Source of the DNA: Nitrospirota bacterium
Lineage (GTDB): Bacteria > Nitrospirota > Thermodesulfovibrionia > Thermodesulfovibrionales > Dissulfurispiraceae
Reading direction: 5' to 3'
NCBI GenBank assembly: GCA_009773415.1
Contig: WSNO01000005.1
Span: 51,163-115,162 of the forward strand
DNA length: 64,000 nt
A program made the translations under genes and the position numbers. Positions within the stretch are counted from its first letter, which is position 1. Each line of letters opens with the position of its first letter. Below are positions 35,608 to 43,634 of this stretch, one piece after another. A model generated the notes under the pieces. It made no database searches. It was not told the DNA's origin and saw only the letters and a list, made by a program, of their open reading frames with translations.

Positions 35608-36149
35608 TCCCGACCTCTCCGCACAAATGCCTCAAAGCCCTTGAGAAGACGGATGCCGATATCCTGACTCTTTTCAGGGTGAAACTGGGTTGCAATGACG
35701 TTGTCTTTCCAGACCATTGAGGTGAAGGGCATGCCGTATTCGGTCGTGCCGGCAACAATGCCGGTGTTTTCAGGCACAACATAGTAGGAGTGCACAAAGT
35801 AAAAATATGCCTCGTCCGGAATGTCGGCGCAGATCGGCGGGCGATTCCGGTACGCCACCGTGTTCCATCCCTCGGACTCGGAGAAGAGGATCTGCAGCCC
35901 GAGACAGATGCCGAGATAGGGTTTGCCCTTGCGGACTTCGGCCACAATGGTATCCAGCAGACGCAGGCCGTCAAGGTTCGCCATGCAGTCGCGAAAGGCT
36001 CCAACGCCGGGAAGCACAATGCCGGCAGCATCCCGAACCTTAGCCGGATCGGCGGTGATAAACGCCTCCGCACCGATTTTATGAAACGCCTTTTCGACGC
36101 TCCGGATGTTTCCCATTCCATAATCTACAATCGCTATCATAGGTTTCAT
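35604..36149 (-). CDS. hisH: HisH-type glutamine amidotransferase with an internal gap
   Basis: 181 residues, shorter than the usual 200-210. The catalytic triad is present: Cys82 in GICLGLQ, and His157 and Glu159 in FHPEKS. DYGMGN and YFYFVHSYYVVP are typical of HisH. Between SESE (91-93) and GWN (94-96) about 29 residues are missing compared with family members I recall, namely the GLGLIPGRVVRF to PHMGWN region. The reading frame is kept. That region lies near the HisF interface, so activity may be changed. No other his gene is nearby; a role with a HisF-like partner in another amidation is possible. Confidence 0.85.
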   Translation of the reverse strand: MKPMIAIVDYGMGNIRSVEKAFHKIGAEAFITADPAKVRDAAGIVLPGVGAFRDCMANLDGLRLLDTIVAEVRKGKPYLGICLGLQILFSESEGWNTVAYRNRPPICADIPDEAYFYFVHSYYVVPENTGIVAGTTEYGMPFTSMVWKDNVIATQFHPEKSQDIGIRLLKGFEAFVRRGRE

Positions 36150-36150
36150 T

Positions 36151-38592
36151 TTACCACACCGACATGAGGCGTTTTATGTTGCCGAGTTCGTCATGAGGCC
36201 GCTCAACCGGATGCAGGGACTCCTCCTTCCAGGTTTTCACCGAAACGGCTCCTGACCGGTGCAGCAAAACTCCGATCGCCCCGTCCCGGTCTGTTCTGTA
36301 AATGCGCGCACCGGCGAGCGCATCCAATGTAACCGCATGCGGATGTCCGTAACGGTTGTTCCGTCCGGCGCTGATAACCGCCAGTGCAGGCGCAACACTC
36401 TCCAGAAACTGCAGGCTGAGAGATGATCGGCTGCCATGGTGAGGCACTTTGAGAACCGTGCTTTTCAGATGCCTGCCGAGCGCGAGCAGATTCTCCTCGG
36501 CATCAACGGCAATGTCGCCGGTGAAGAGAACCGATCGGTCAAACGCCGAGAGTTTCAGGACAAGCGAGTCATTGTTCTCTTCCGTTGCCGTCCGGACGGC
36601 GGAGTATCCGGGATAGGGATGCAGCACGGTAAAAGCATACCCTTCTCCGGCAATCACATCGCCGCGCTGCAACCGGCGATGCACAAGATCCGGCGACATC
36701 TGCTCCCGATAGGAAAGCCTGCCGTTGTCCCAGATTTCGCGAATCCGGAATTCGCGTTGCAATCCGGCAAAGCCGGCGACATGGTCGGGGTGGGCATGCG
36801 ACAGTATAAGCGCATCAACGGTGCGGACACCGCGAAAACGCAAAAAATTCATCACCGGCTGCCAGTTTCGCCCGGTATCAAGAACCATGACCCGCTGATC
36901 CGGCAATTCGATGACTGCGGCATCTCCCTGTCCGGTGTCGAGAAAAGTTATCAGCGCGCCATCGCGCTTCTGAAGGAGTCCCGAGGACAATGCGACTGCA
37001 AGGATAACAAGCACGACTACTGCGTCTGCGCCTCGCAGGACTGCATTCTTGCGCCCTGCCGCAGCAGGCAGAAGCACCCTGACCATTACCATCAGCAGAA
37101 GGGTGCCGTAAAAAAGCACCAGAAACAGCAACGGGAATGCCTCAATTTTGATGGCTGCCCATTCCAATCGGGCAAAGGTTTCAACAATCCCGAGCAGGAA
37201 TTCCGTGCAGCTTTCGAGCAGATCGGACATCGGGAATACGCCGAAAAAGAGATAGCTGAATGAGCCGGCAAGCACCCAGGGAAGAACAAGAAATCCGATA
37301 AGCGGCGTAACAACAAGATTTGCTATCGGTGAAATCAGAGAGCTGTAATGAAACGTAACCGCTACGAGCGGCGCCGTGACGAGTGTTGCGGCGAGCGATA
37401 TGAGCAGTGAACCTGCAAGTGTCCGACAGCAACGTATGAGAAGCGTTGGACTTCTCCCTCCGGTCGCTGCTTCATCCGGGGCGACATGACTGTTCTCATT
37501 CGGCAGTTCCTGCCATCGGGAGCGCATCCAGTCGGTTACCAGGCCAATGCCGAGAACAGCAACAAAGGAAAGCTGAAAAGAGAGATCGCCCAGCGCATCG
37601 GGGTCGAATCCGACTATCGCGCATGCAGCAAAAAGCAGCGTGTTCAGCCACATGCCCTGTCTTCCGAGCAGCAGGCCCAGCAGGAAAAGCACTATCATGA
37701 GGAATGAACGAATCGCGGGATAGCTTAAATCAGAAATTCCGAGGTAGAGCGTCAGGGCAGGCACGGCAATCAGAGCGGCCGCCTGTGATGGGGAAATGGC
37801 GAGGGTTATCCGCGCCAGCATGCGCTCCGGTAGCCGAAGGAGGACGAGCCGCAAAAAGTGAAACAGTGCAAAAAAGACCAGCCCGAAGTGTGCGCCGGAA
37901 ATGCTGAGCATATGCGCCAGCCCGGTCACCCCGAAGGCCTGATTCAGCTCTCGGGGAATAAAACCTCGTTCTCCCGTCACCAGGGCCATCAGAAAGCCGC
38001 CCACCGCACCCGGCATCTTTTCAAGAAAATATGCATGAAGCTGCGCCCGCGCTTTGGCAAATATGGCTCTTGGGGCGGCTCCCTGCTCGACGGCGGCAAG
38101 AAGAAACCCTGTCGCATGCAGCCGCTGCATTCCCGGATTCGCATACTCAAGCTGCGGCGGCATGCGCACAGAGAGCGAATACTCACGATCCAGTGAAAAA
38201 GACTGTTGGCTGAGGATGCGGATTTGCCTGACCGTGTGGACCGCTCTCTCCTCAGTCATAACGCGTCCTGTGCGAAAAGTCTGTGCGCGCAGATTTCTCT
38301 CAGCATCGACCAGTATCGATTCCGTTGCCGGCACTCCGACACAGGTTACTGTCCTGCCTTCCAGCATCCGCAGATCGGGCGCTCCCGACGATCCGGCATG
38401 CGCGATGAGAAAGCCGGCCACGCAAGAGAACACGCAGCCGGTCAGCAGGCGGACGGAACTGCCTCCGATTCGGCGCAGAAGGAAAAATGCTGATGAGAAA
38501 AATGCAATGAGAAGAAGAGCTGTAGCAACGGGGAAAAAAACAGAATAATAAAGCGCTGTCGCTCCGGCAAGAAATGCTGCGAAAAACAGCAT
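36151..38592 (-). CDS. comEC: ComEC/Rec2 DNA-uptake channel
   Basis: 813 residues. The order is N-terminal membrane helices, an OB-like soluble domain (about 75-170), the Competence membrane domain (about 200-500; GLAHMLSISGAHFGL is the hallmark) and a C-terminal metallo-beta-lactamase-like domain with LDTGQGDAAVIEL and LSHAHPDHVAG. It imports single-stranded DNA across the inner membrane, with the nuclease-like domain probably degrading the other strand. It ends one base before hisH. It suggests natural competence, but no pilus genes are in the window. Confidence 0.92.
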   Translation of the reverse strand: MLFFAAFLAGATALYYSVFFPVATALLLIAFFSSAFFLLRRIGGSSVRLLTGCVFSCVAGFLIAHAGSSGAPDLRMLEGRTVTCVGVPATESILVDAERNLRAQTFRTGRVMTEERAVHTVRQIRILSQQSFSLDREYSLSVRMPPQLEYANPGMQRLHATGFLLAAVEQGAAPRAIFAKARAQLHAYFLEKMPGAVGGFLMALVTGERGFIPRELNQAFGVTGLAHMLSISGAHFGLVFFALFHFLRLVLLRLPERMLARITLAISPSQAAALIAVPALTLYLGISDLSYPAIRSFLMIVLFLLGLLLGRQGMWLNTLLFAACAIVGFDPDALGDLSFQLSFVAVLGIGLVTDWMRSRWQELPNENSHVAPDEAATGGRSPTLLIRCCRTLAGSLLISLAATLVTAPLVAVTFHYSSLISPIANLVVTPLIGFLVLPWVLAGSFSYLFFGVFPMSDLLESCTEFLLGIVETFARLEWAAIKIEAFPLLFLVLFYGTLLLMVMVRVLLPAAAGRKNAVLRGADAVVVLVILAVALSSGLLQKRDGALITFLDTGQGDAAVIELPDQRVMVLDTGRNWQPVMNFLRFRGVRTVDALILSHAHPDHVAGFAGLQREFRIREIWDNGRLSYREQMSPDLVHRRLQRGDVIAGEGYAFTVLHPYPGYSAVRTATEENNDSLVLKLSAFDRSVLFTGDIAVDAEENLLALGRHLKSTVLKVPHHGSRSSLSLQFLESVAPALAVISAGRNNRYGHPHAVTLDALAGARIYRTDRDGAIGVLLHRSGAVSVKTWKEESLHPVERPHDELGNIKRLMSVW

Positions 38593-38597
38593 GAAAG

Positions 38598-39077
38598 CTA
38601 GAATTCCATATTACACTTCAGCCATCCGGGTGGAATGCCTTTTCGGTGTGCCTGGTTTTCGAATGATGTGAGCTCGGCTTCTTCCTTGGCAAGCGCCTTT
38701 TGGTCCTTCGCCAGCCTCTTTTGCTCATCGCTCAGCTGCTTCGCGGCTTTCTTGTCGCCCGGTTTCCGATCGGCAGCCTCCCGTTTTTTGGCAACCGCAG
38801 CCTCCGAGGCATTGACGCGCGACTGCGCTTTTTCAACAATTTTCGCGTGCTTCGTTCCCTCCCTGCACCAGTACTCTTTCTCTTGCCGGTCGGCCGTTTT
38901 TTTGCCGGATGCCGATTCTTTTGGAATAGACGTTGCACTCTGTGTGCCATCAGAAGGATTCCGGTATTTTTGGAGGTCGCTGTCCGTAAATGACCGCGGC
39001 TGTTCAGCAGCGACGTTCACTAGCGGAACAGCGAAAAAAAACAGGCAGAGCGCACACCAGAAAGCTTTGCGGTTCAT
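38598..39077 (-). CDS. Secreted Lys/Ala-rich protein of unknown function
   Basis: 159 residues from ATG 39077, one base after the glmM stop; longer starts lie inside glmM. A signal peptide ends near VNVAAE. Residues about 75-140 form a charged helical region rich in Ala, Lys and Glu, probably a coiled coil. The C-terminus (IPPGWLKC) has a short conserved look. It contains two Cys in the mature part. I recognise no family. Its position between glmM and comEC suggests an envelope location only. Confidence 0.7.
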   Translation of the reverse strand: MNRKAFWCALCLFFFAVPLVNVAAEQPRSFTDSDLQKYRNPSDGTQSATSIPKESASGKKTADRQEKEYWCREGTKHAKIVEKAQSRVNASEAAVAKKREAADRKPGDKKAAKQLSDEQKRLAKDQKALAKEEAELTSFENQAHRKGIPPGWLKCNMEF

Positions 39078-39078
39078 C

Positions 39079-40437
39079 TTATTTCTCCCCCAGTTGATTC
39101 TCGATTGCCGCAGCAATGCGCTCGGCTGACGTTTTCGCAAGGTCGGCATTCTCGCACTCCACCATGACTCGGATTTTCGGCTCCGTGCCGGACGGCCGAA
39201 CAAGCAGGCGTCCGCGATTGCCGAGCGTTTTTACCGTCTCGCTGATCAGCTTCATGATAGCCGGGAACTCCTTCAGATCTTTCCTGCCCGGCACCGGCAC
39301 ATTCAGAAGCACCTGCGGATAAAGCTCGATGCCCTTGACCAGTTCGGAAAGCTGCACATTCCGCTTGCGCATCAGGTGGAGCACCTGAAGCGCGGTTATC
39401 GGTCCGTCGCCGGTAGTGTTATAATCGAAAAATACGATGTGCCCCGACTGCTCACCGCCGAAGTTATATCCGTTTTTCCGCATCTCTTCCACCACATACC
39501 GGTCGCCGACTTTCGTTCGGACAACCTTGACGCCATGACGCTCGAGATGCCGTTCAATGCCGAGATTGCTCATGACGGTCATAACCACCGTATCATGCCG
39601 GAGTCGTTGCTCCCGCTTTAGTTCCAATGCGATGATGCTCATGACAAGGTCGCCGTCGACAAGACGACCTTTCTCATCAACAAAGAGCGTTCTGTCGGCA
39701 TCGCCGTCATGAGCGATGCCGATGTGAGCATCATGCTTTCTGACCTCCTCTGCCAGCGAATCCAGGTGCAGGGAGCCGCAATCCCTGTTGATATTGATTC
39801 CGTCCGGCTCGTCATGGATCGATATGACCTCAGCCCCCAGTTCCTTGAGCAGCTGGGGGGTTACCTTATACGCTGCGCCGTTTGCCGAATCGATTACCAC
39901 TCTCATGCCGACGAGGTCGATGCCGCGCGGGATAGATGATTTGATGTACTCGATGTAGCGACCTGCCGCGTCATCCAGCCGGAACGCCTTTCCGATCTTC
40001 GAGCCCGACGGGCGTTTCACAGGGCACGATTCGGCCAGTGCAAGCTGCTCGATTCTGCTCTCCATTTCGCCGGAAAGCTTGAACCCGTCGTATGAAAAAA
40101 TCTTGACGCCGTTGTCGTGATAGGGATTGTGCGATGCAGAGATGACGACCCCGGCGTTAAGCCGGAGCGCACGGGTCAGAAATGCGACCCCCGGCGTCGG
40201 AATAGGACCGACCAGGGTAACATCAACCCCCATGGAGCAGATGCCCGAAGTGAGCGCGCTCTCAAGAATATACCCCGAAATGCGCGTATCTTTTCCGATG
40301 AGGACTTTCTGCCTGCCGATGCCGTCTTTTTCACGAAGCACAACGCCTATCGCCATGCCGACGCGCAGCATCATTTCCGGCGTCATATATCCGCGATTCA
40401 CTTTCCCGCGGATGCCGTCTGTTCCGAATAATTTCAT
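39079..40437 (-). CDS. glmM: Phosphoglucosamine mutase (GlmM)
   Basis: 452 residues. The phosphoserine loop is VVISASHNPYHDNG with the active Ser. LFGTDGIRG is the start motif, DGDADR the metal loop, GEQSGH the sugar loop and RPSGTEPKIRV the phosphate site. It converts glucosamine 6-phosphate to glucosamine 1-phosphate for UDP-GlcNAc, which feeds peptidoglycan and lipid A. It overlaps ybbR by four bases within the cdaA-ybbR-glmM cluster, an order well known from other bacteria, where CdaA and GlmM interact. Confidence 0.96.
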   Translation of the reverse strand: MKLFGTDGIRGKVNRGYMTPEMMLRVGMAIGVVLREKDGIGRQKVLIGKDTRISGYILESALTSGICSMGVDVTLVGPIPTPGVAFLTRALRLNAGVVISASHNPYHDNGVKIFSYDGFKLSGEMESRIEQLALAESCPVKRPSGSKIGKAFRLDDAAGRYIEYIKSSIPRGIDLVGMRVVIDSANGAAYKVTPQLLKELGAEVISIHDEPDGININRDCGSLHLDSLAEEVRKHDAHIGIAHDGDADRTLFVDEKGRLVDGDLVMSIIALELKREQRLRHDTVVMTVMSNLGIERHLERHGVKVVRTKVGDRYVVEEMRKNGYNFGGEQSGHIVFFDYNTTGDGPITALQVLHLMRKRNVQLSELVKGIELYPQVLLNVPVPGRKDLKEFPAIMKLISETVKTLGNRGRLLVRPSGTEPKIRVMVECENADLAKTSAERIAAAIENQLGEK

Positions 40438-41081
40438 TTTCCTGCCTTCCTGATCGTTACGGATACGGAAACCTCCGCAACCTCTGAACGCACGCCCCCA
40501 CCTGCAAGATTCAGCTTTGCATTCTGGACAACGTCTTCATCCAGACCTGTGATGTCGATCGGGTCCGTGCGAATAACCGACATCTTCTCGATTTCACTCC
40601 GCGGCCCTTCAATCCTGACTATGGAAGGCTTCACAACAACCGACTTCAGCGCAAACGGACGCTCCGGCGCACCGGTTATGTATGGCTTCACCTGCACCGC
40701 CCGCATTGCTGTTTCATCAAGAAACACCTTGATTGTTGCAGGCTCAATCCGCAGCACCTTAAGCGAGCGCGGCAGAACAATATTCTCCCGCACAATCGAC
40801 TGCACGTTTTCGCCTTTTTTTGCACTGCCGAGATCAACCACCACCCGAACATCCGCCGGACGCAGCCGGTAGATCTCCTGCTCGTATCCGAGCACGCTCA
40901 CGGTAACCTTCCGGAGATTCTGCCGGAGAATCTCCATGCCGGCAGGTATGTTCTTGAAGTCGACCTGAGCCTCAACCGATGTCTCAGACTCTCCCCGGTT
41001 GGAAACGTAAAACCAGAGTGTTATGGCAAGCGCAACCGACAGGATTTTCAGGCCGATATTTTTTTTCGGCTTTTCAGCCAC
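40434..41081 (-). CDS. YbbR-domain protein (CdaR-like)
   Basis: 215 residues. One N-terminal membrane helix (LKILSVALAITLWFYVSN) precedes about two YbbR repeats of beta structure exposed outside the inner membrane. In Firmicutes the homologue CdaR regulates the diadenylate cyclase CdaA. It lies between cdaA and glmM with a 14-base gap and a four-base overlap, so the same partnership is likely. Shorter than Firmicutes CdaR, which has four repeats. Confidence 0.88.
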   Translation of the reverse strand: MAEKPKKNIGLKILSVALAITLWFYVSNRGESETSVEAQVDFKNIPAGMEILRQNLRKVTVSVLGYEQEIYRLRPADVRVVVDLGSAKKGENVQSIVRENIVLPRSLKVLRIEPATIKVFLDETAMRAVQVKPYITGAPERPFALKSVVVKPSIVRIEGPRSEIEKMSVIRTDPIDITGLDEDVVQNAKLNLAGGGVRSEVAEVSVSVTIRKAGK

Positions 41082-41095
41082 GGGTTCTTCTCCCT

Positions 41096-41893
41096 CTATG
41101 CATTCTTTGCTGCCGCCCGGTCTGCTGTCTCAGGCTTTTTCTTGATGGTAAACAGATCCGTCAGGATATCGCGAAGTGTTCCCATGTCGACATGCGAGTC
41201 CATTTTGCCGTTCATCGCAAGCGAAATATGCCCCGTCTCTTCCGAGACGATAATGGCTACGGCATCAGTTTCTTCGGTCAGGCCGAACCCGGCCCGATGC
41301 CGCGTACCGAGCGACTTCCTCATATCGGTGCCAAGCTTAATCGGCAGGAAGCATCCGGCCGCAACAACACGATTGCCACGGATAATAACGGCCCCGTCAT
41401 GAATGGGCGATGTCGGATGAAATATGCTCAGCAGCAGATCTTTGTTCACCTTCGCATCCAGCGGCGTGCCGATTTCGACGTACTCCTTGAGGCTCACGTC
41501 CCGCTCAATAACGATAAGCGCACCGATCTTCCGGTTGGCGCACGCAACCGCAGCACGCACAATTTCTTCAAGCGATTTCAGCTCTTCTGCCGACGTAAAA
41601 TTCTGGAAGAACGAAGATTCTCCCATCTGGGCCAGTGCACGGCGAATTTCCTGCTGGAAAACAATGATGAGGACGATGACCACCTGCGACCAGAAACTCT
41701 GGAGAATCCAGTCCATGACATGCAGTTGAAAGTGCTTGGCAAAAACAGAGACAATGATGAGCACGGCGACGCCAACCAGCATCCGTGCGGCTCGCGTACC
41801 CTTGATGATCAGAAAGACCTGATACAGGATAATCGAGACGAGCGCGATGTCAAGGATATCCTGCCACCGAATCTGTCTCACACTATCAAGCAC
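41096..41893 (-). CDS. cdaA: Membrane diadenylate cyclase (CdaA/DacA type)
   Basis: 265 residues. Three N-terminal membrane helices (about 10-75) lead into a DisA_N cyclase domain with the two catalytic motifs DGAVII and GTRHRAGFG. It makes c-di-AMP from two ATP. c-di-AMP usually controls potassium and osmotic balance and cell-wall turnover. No c-di-AMP phosphodiesterase or receptor is seen in the window. Its ybbR and glmM neighbours support the assignment. Confidence 0.94.
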   Translation of the reverse strand: MLDSVRQIRWQDILDIALVSIILYQVFLIIKGTRAARMLVGVAVLIIVSVFAKHFQLHVMDWILQSFWSQVVIVLIIVFQQEIRRALAQMGESSFFQNFTSAEELKSLEEIVRAAVACANRKIGALIVIERDVSLKEYVEIGTPLDAKVNKDLLLSIFHPTSPIHDGAVIIRGNRVVAAGCFLPIKLGTDMRKSLGTRHRAGFGLTEETDAVAIIVSEETGHISLAMNGKMDSHVDMGTLRDILTDLFTIKKKPETADRAAAKNA

Positions 41894-41902
41894 TCAAGCC
41901 TC

Positions 41903-42568
41903 CTACGAAATGCGGTCCCGGTATACTTTCACCTGCAGAGAAGCCCGTGCGGCATCTGTGAATGATTTCATCGCCGCATCGCGCTTCGCTGCGAGAACGC
42001 TCCTCTGCATCTGCGCTGTCTTCTGATCGTCGCCGCCTGTTGACGGAACATCCAGCGGCGTCACGTCGACCGACGCCCAGACAAGCCGTTTCACTTTGTC
42101 GAGCGCAAGCTGACGCCTCAACATCCGTTCATACTGATCCGGGCTCATCCGGTTCAGCTCAAGCGTGCGGAAATAGACTTCTTTTTTAAATGCGCCGTCA
42201 CGCCTGAAGCGCTGATCATTGACTATCATCTCCTGCACCTCGGCGTCGGCGACCGCCATGCCCATATCTGAAGCGATCGCCAGCAGAACCCGCTCTTCAA
42301 TGATGGAGTCGAGTACCGCTTCCTTGAGGTTCAGCTGCTTTTCCATCTCTTCGTTGAACTGATCCCTGAAAATCTCTCGATACGTATTCCGGGCGTTGTC
42401 ATAGGCACGCCAAAATTCCTCGACTGTTACCTTGTCGTTGCCGATCTCGGCGACTACAACGCTTGTCGGCTTGTCGAGCGGGCCGACACCCCAGAAAACA
42501 AAGCTCAGAATAACGATAAAGAAAAGAAAATAAAAATATTTCGCGTGCTTCCTCATTCCTTCAAGCAT
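41903..42568 (-). CDS. Membrane-anchored SurA-N-like chaperone without PPIase domain
   Basis: 221 residues. An N-terminal cytoplasmic tail and one membrane helix (YFYFLFFIVILSFVFWGVG) are followed by a SurA_N-type helical domain (about 35-165). This layout copies the N-terminus of PpiD, but the protein stops before any rotamase domain. It probably acts as a periplasmic chaperone for newly secreted proteins. It ends nine bases before cdaA and about 100 bases after hfq. Confidence 0.8.
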   Translation of the reverse strand: MLEGMRKHAKYFYFLFFIVILSFVFWGVGPLDKPTSVVVAEIGNDKVTVEEFWRAYDNARNTYREIFRDQFNEEMEKQLNLKEAVLDSIIEERVLLAIASDMGMAVADAEVQEMIVNDQRFRRDGAFKKEVYFRTLELNRMSPDQYERMLRRQLALDKVKRLVWASVDVTPLDVPSTGGDDQKTAQMQRSVLAAKRDAAMKSFTDAARASLQVKVYRDRIS

Positions 42569-42665
42569 TGTGCATCCTCCTCAAAAACCGTTCGTTTTGC
42601 TCGGCGCGAGCCGATCGCACCTCACCCGGACAGTCCGCATCAGTATAGAAAGAGCAGGCAACGTA

Positions 42666-42908
42666 TCAGGCGGAATCGTTGCCTTCGCCACGCAGATCGA
42701 CCGGGCGCTCCGGAACAACGGTAGAAATGGCATGCTTGTAGACAAGCTGCTCATTTGCGTCCTTCAGCAGCACAACAAAGTTGTCGAACCCTTTAATCGT
42801 GCCTTTCAGCCTCACGCCGTTTGTCAGAAAGATAGTGACCGGCATTTTCTCCCTGCGAAGCGCGTTCAGAAAACTATCCTGGAGATTCTGGGTTTTCGGT
42901 CCAATCAT
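42666..42908 (-). CDS. hfq: RNA chaperone Hfq
   Basis: 80 residues, the normal Sm-fold core. [20 protein letters not shown] carries the Gln used for poly-U binding, [19 protein letters not shown] is Sm1, and [10 protein letters not shown] holds the conserved Lys-His of Sm2. It indicates sRNA-based regulation. It stands divergent from the FmdB-type gene. Confidence 0.97.
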   Translation of the reverse strand: MIGPKTQNLQDSFLNALRREKMPVTIFLTNGVRLKGTIKGFDNFVVLLKDANEQLVYKHAISTVVPERPVDLRGEGNDSA

Positions 42909-43044
42909 GATACGGCACCTCTTGTTTTTCTCCGGCGCGAACGATGTATCCCGGACACAGCGTTTTCAACGGAACCGTCTGGATTTAAAGCAAATCCTGC
43001 TCGATGTATACCTTAAATGATTTCACGAAAGAATGCAAGAACTA

Positions 43045-43053
43045 TGTTATAAT
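43045..43053 (+). promoter_or_regulatory. Extended -10 promoter of the zinc-ribbon/clpS region
   Basis: TGtTATAAT with no clear -35, 35 bases before ATG 43089, which has AGGAG upstream. It may also drive clpS and clpA, since only short gaps follow. Confidence 0.55.
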
Positions 43054-43088
43054 CCAAAGAGATACGCCATGTTAAAAGGAGCGGTTTC

Positions 43089-43292
43089 ATGCCCGTTTAT
43101 GAATATAAATGCACCGGCTGCGGCCACGATTTTGAAAAACTGGTTCGTGCGCATCAGACCGTGGCCTGTCCGCAATGCTCGTCCGAAATGATCACCAGGA
43201 AGTTTTCGGTTTTCGGCATGTGCGGAGTTCAGAAGCAGACGTCATCCGGCTGCTCGACCTGCAGTTCAGGATCCTGCAGTTCCTGCAAATAA
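43089..43292 (+). CDS. FmdB-family zinc-ribbon protein
   Basis: 67 residues. [16 protein letters not shown] and CPQC form the CxxC...CxxC zinc ribbon of the FmdB family. The C-terminus is a Cys/Ser-rich tail with CSTC and CSSC repeats, common in this family. It was first noted as a putative regulator; its present function is uncertain. clpS begins 27 bases after the stop. Confidence 0.88.
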   Translation: MPVYEYKCTGCGHDFEKLVRAHQTVACPQCSSEMITRKFSVFGMCGVQKQTSSGCSTCSSGSCSSCK

Positions 43293-43319
43293 CGAATGTG
43301 CCCTGTGCCGGACTCCTGA

Positions 43320-43634
43320 ATGAGCCAGGAACAAACCAGAACCACCGCTGAGCCGGGCACGAAGATCCGGGAAGAGCTCCGGGAACCCCCGCTTTTCCGC
43401 GTGCTCCTGCTCAATGATGATTACACGACAATGGAATTCGTTATTTATGTGCTTGAAACTATCTTCCATAAATCGCCCGCTGATGCAATGCGCATCATGC
43501 TTCATGTTCACAGAAACGGACAGGGCATGTGCGGTCTGTTTCCGGAAGAGATTGCCGAGATGAAGGTGCTGGCGGTACACGAACTCGCCCGCAAGAATGA
43601 ATTTCCGCTCAAATGCGTTATGGAGAAAGAATGA
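43320..43634 (+). CDS. clpS: ATP-dependent Clp protease adaptor ClpS
   Basis: 104 residues. After a flexible N-terminus of about 24 residues, FRVLLLNDDYTTMEFV and AMRIMLHVHRNGQGMCG form the binding pocket for N-terminal Leu, Phe, Trp and Tyr. It delivers N-degron substrates to ClpA-ClpP. The stop overlaps the clpA start as ATGA. The nearby aat gene makes the N-degrons, so the pathway is encoded together. Confidence 0.96.
   Translation: MSQEQTRTTAEPGTKIREELREPPLFRVLLLNDDYTTMEFVIYVLETIFHKSPADAMRIMLHVHRNGQGMCGLFPEEIAEMKVLAVHELARKNEFPLKCVMEKE

Noticed and set aside
36151..38592. RRIGG peptide in ComEC resembling the peptide encoded by the CRISPR repeat
   Set aside because: Short chance similarity; the DNA of the comEC region does not match the repeat.
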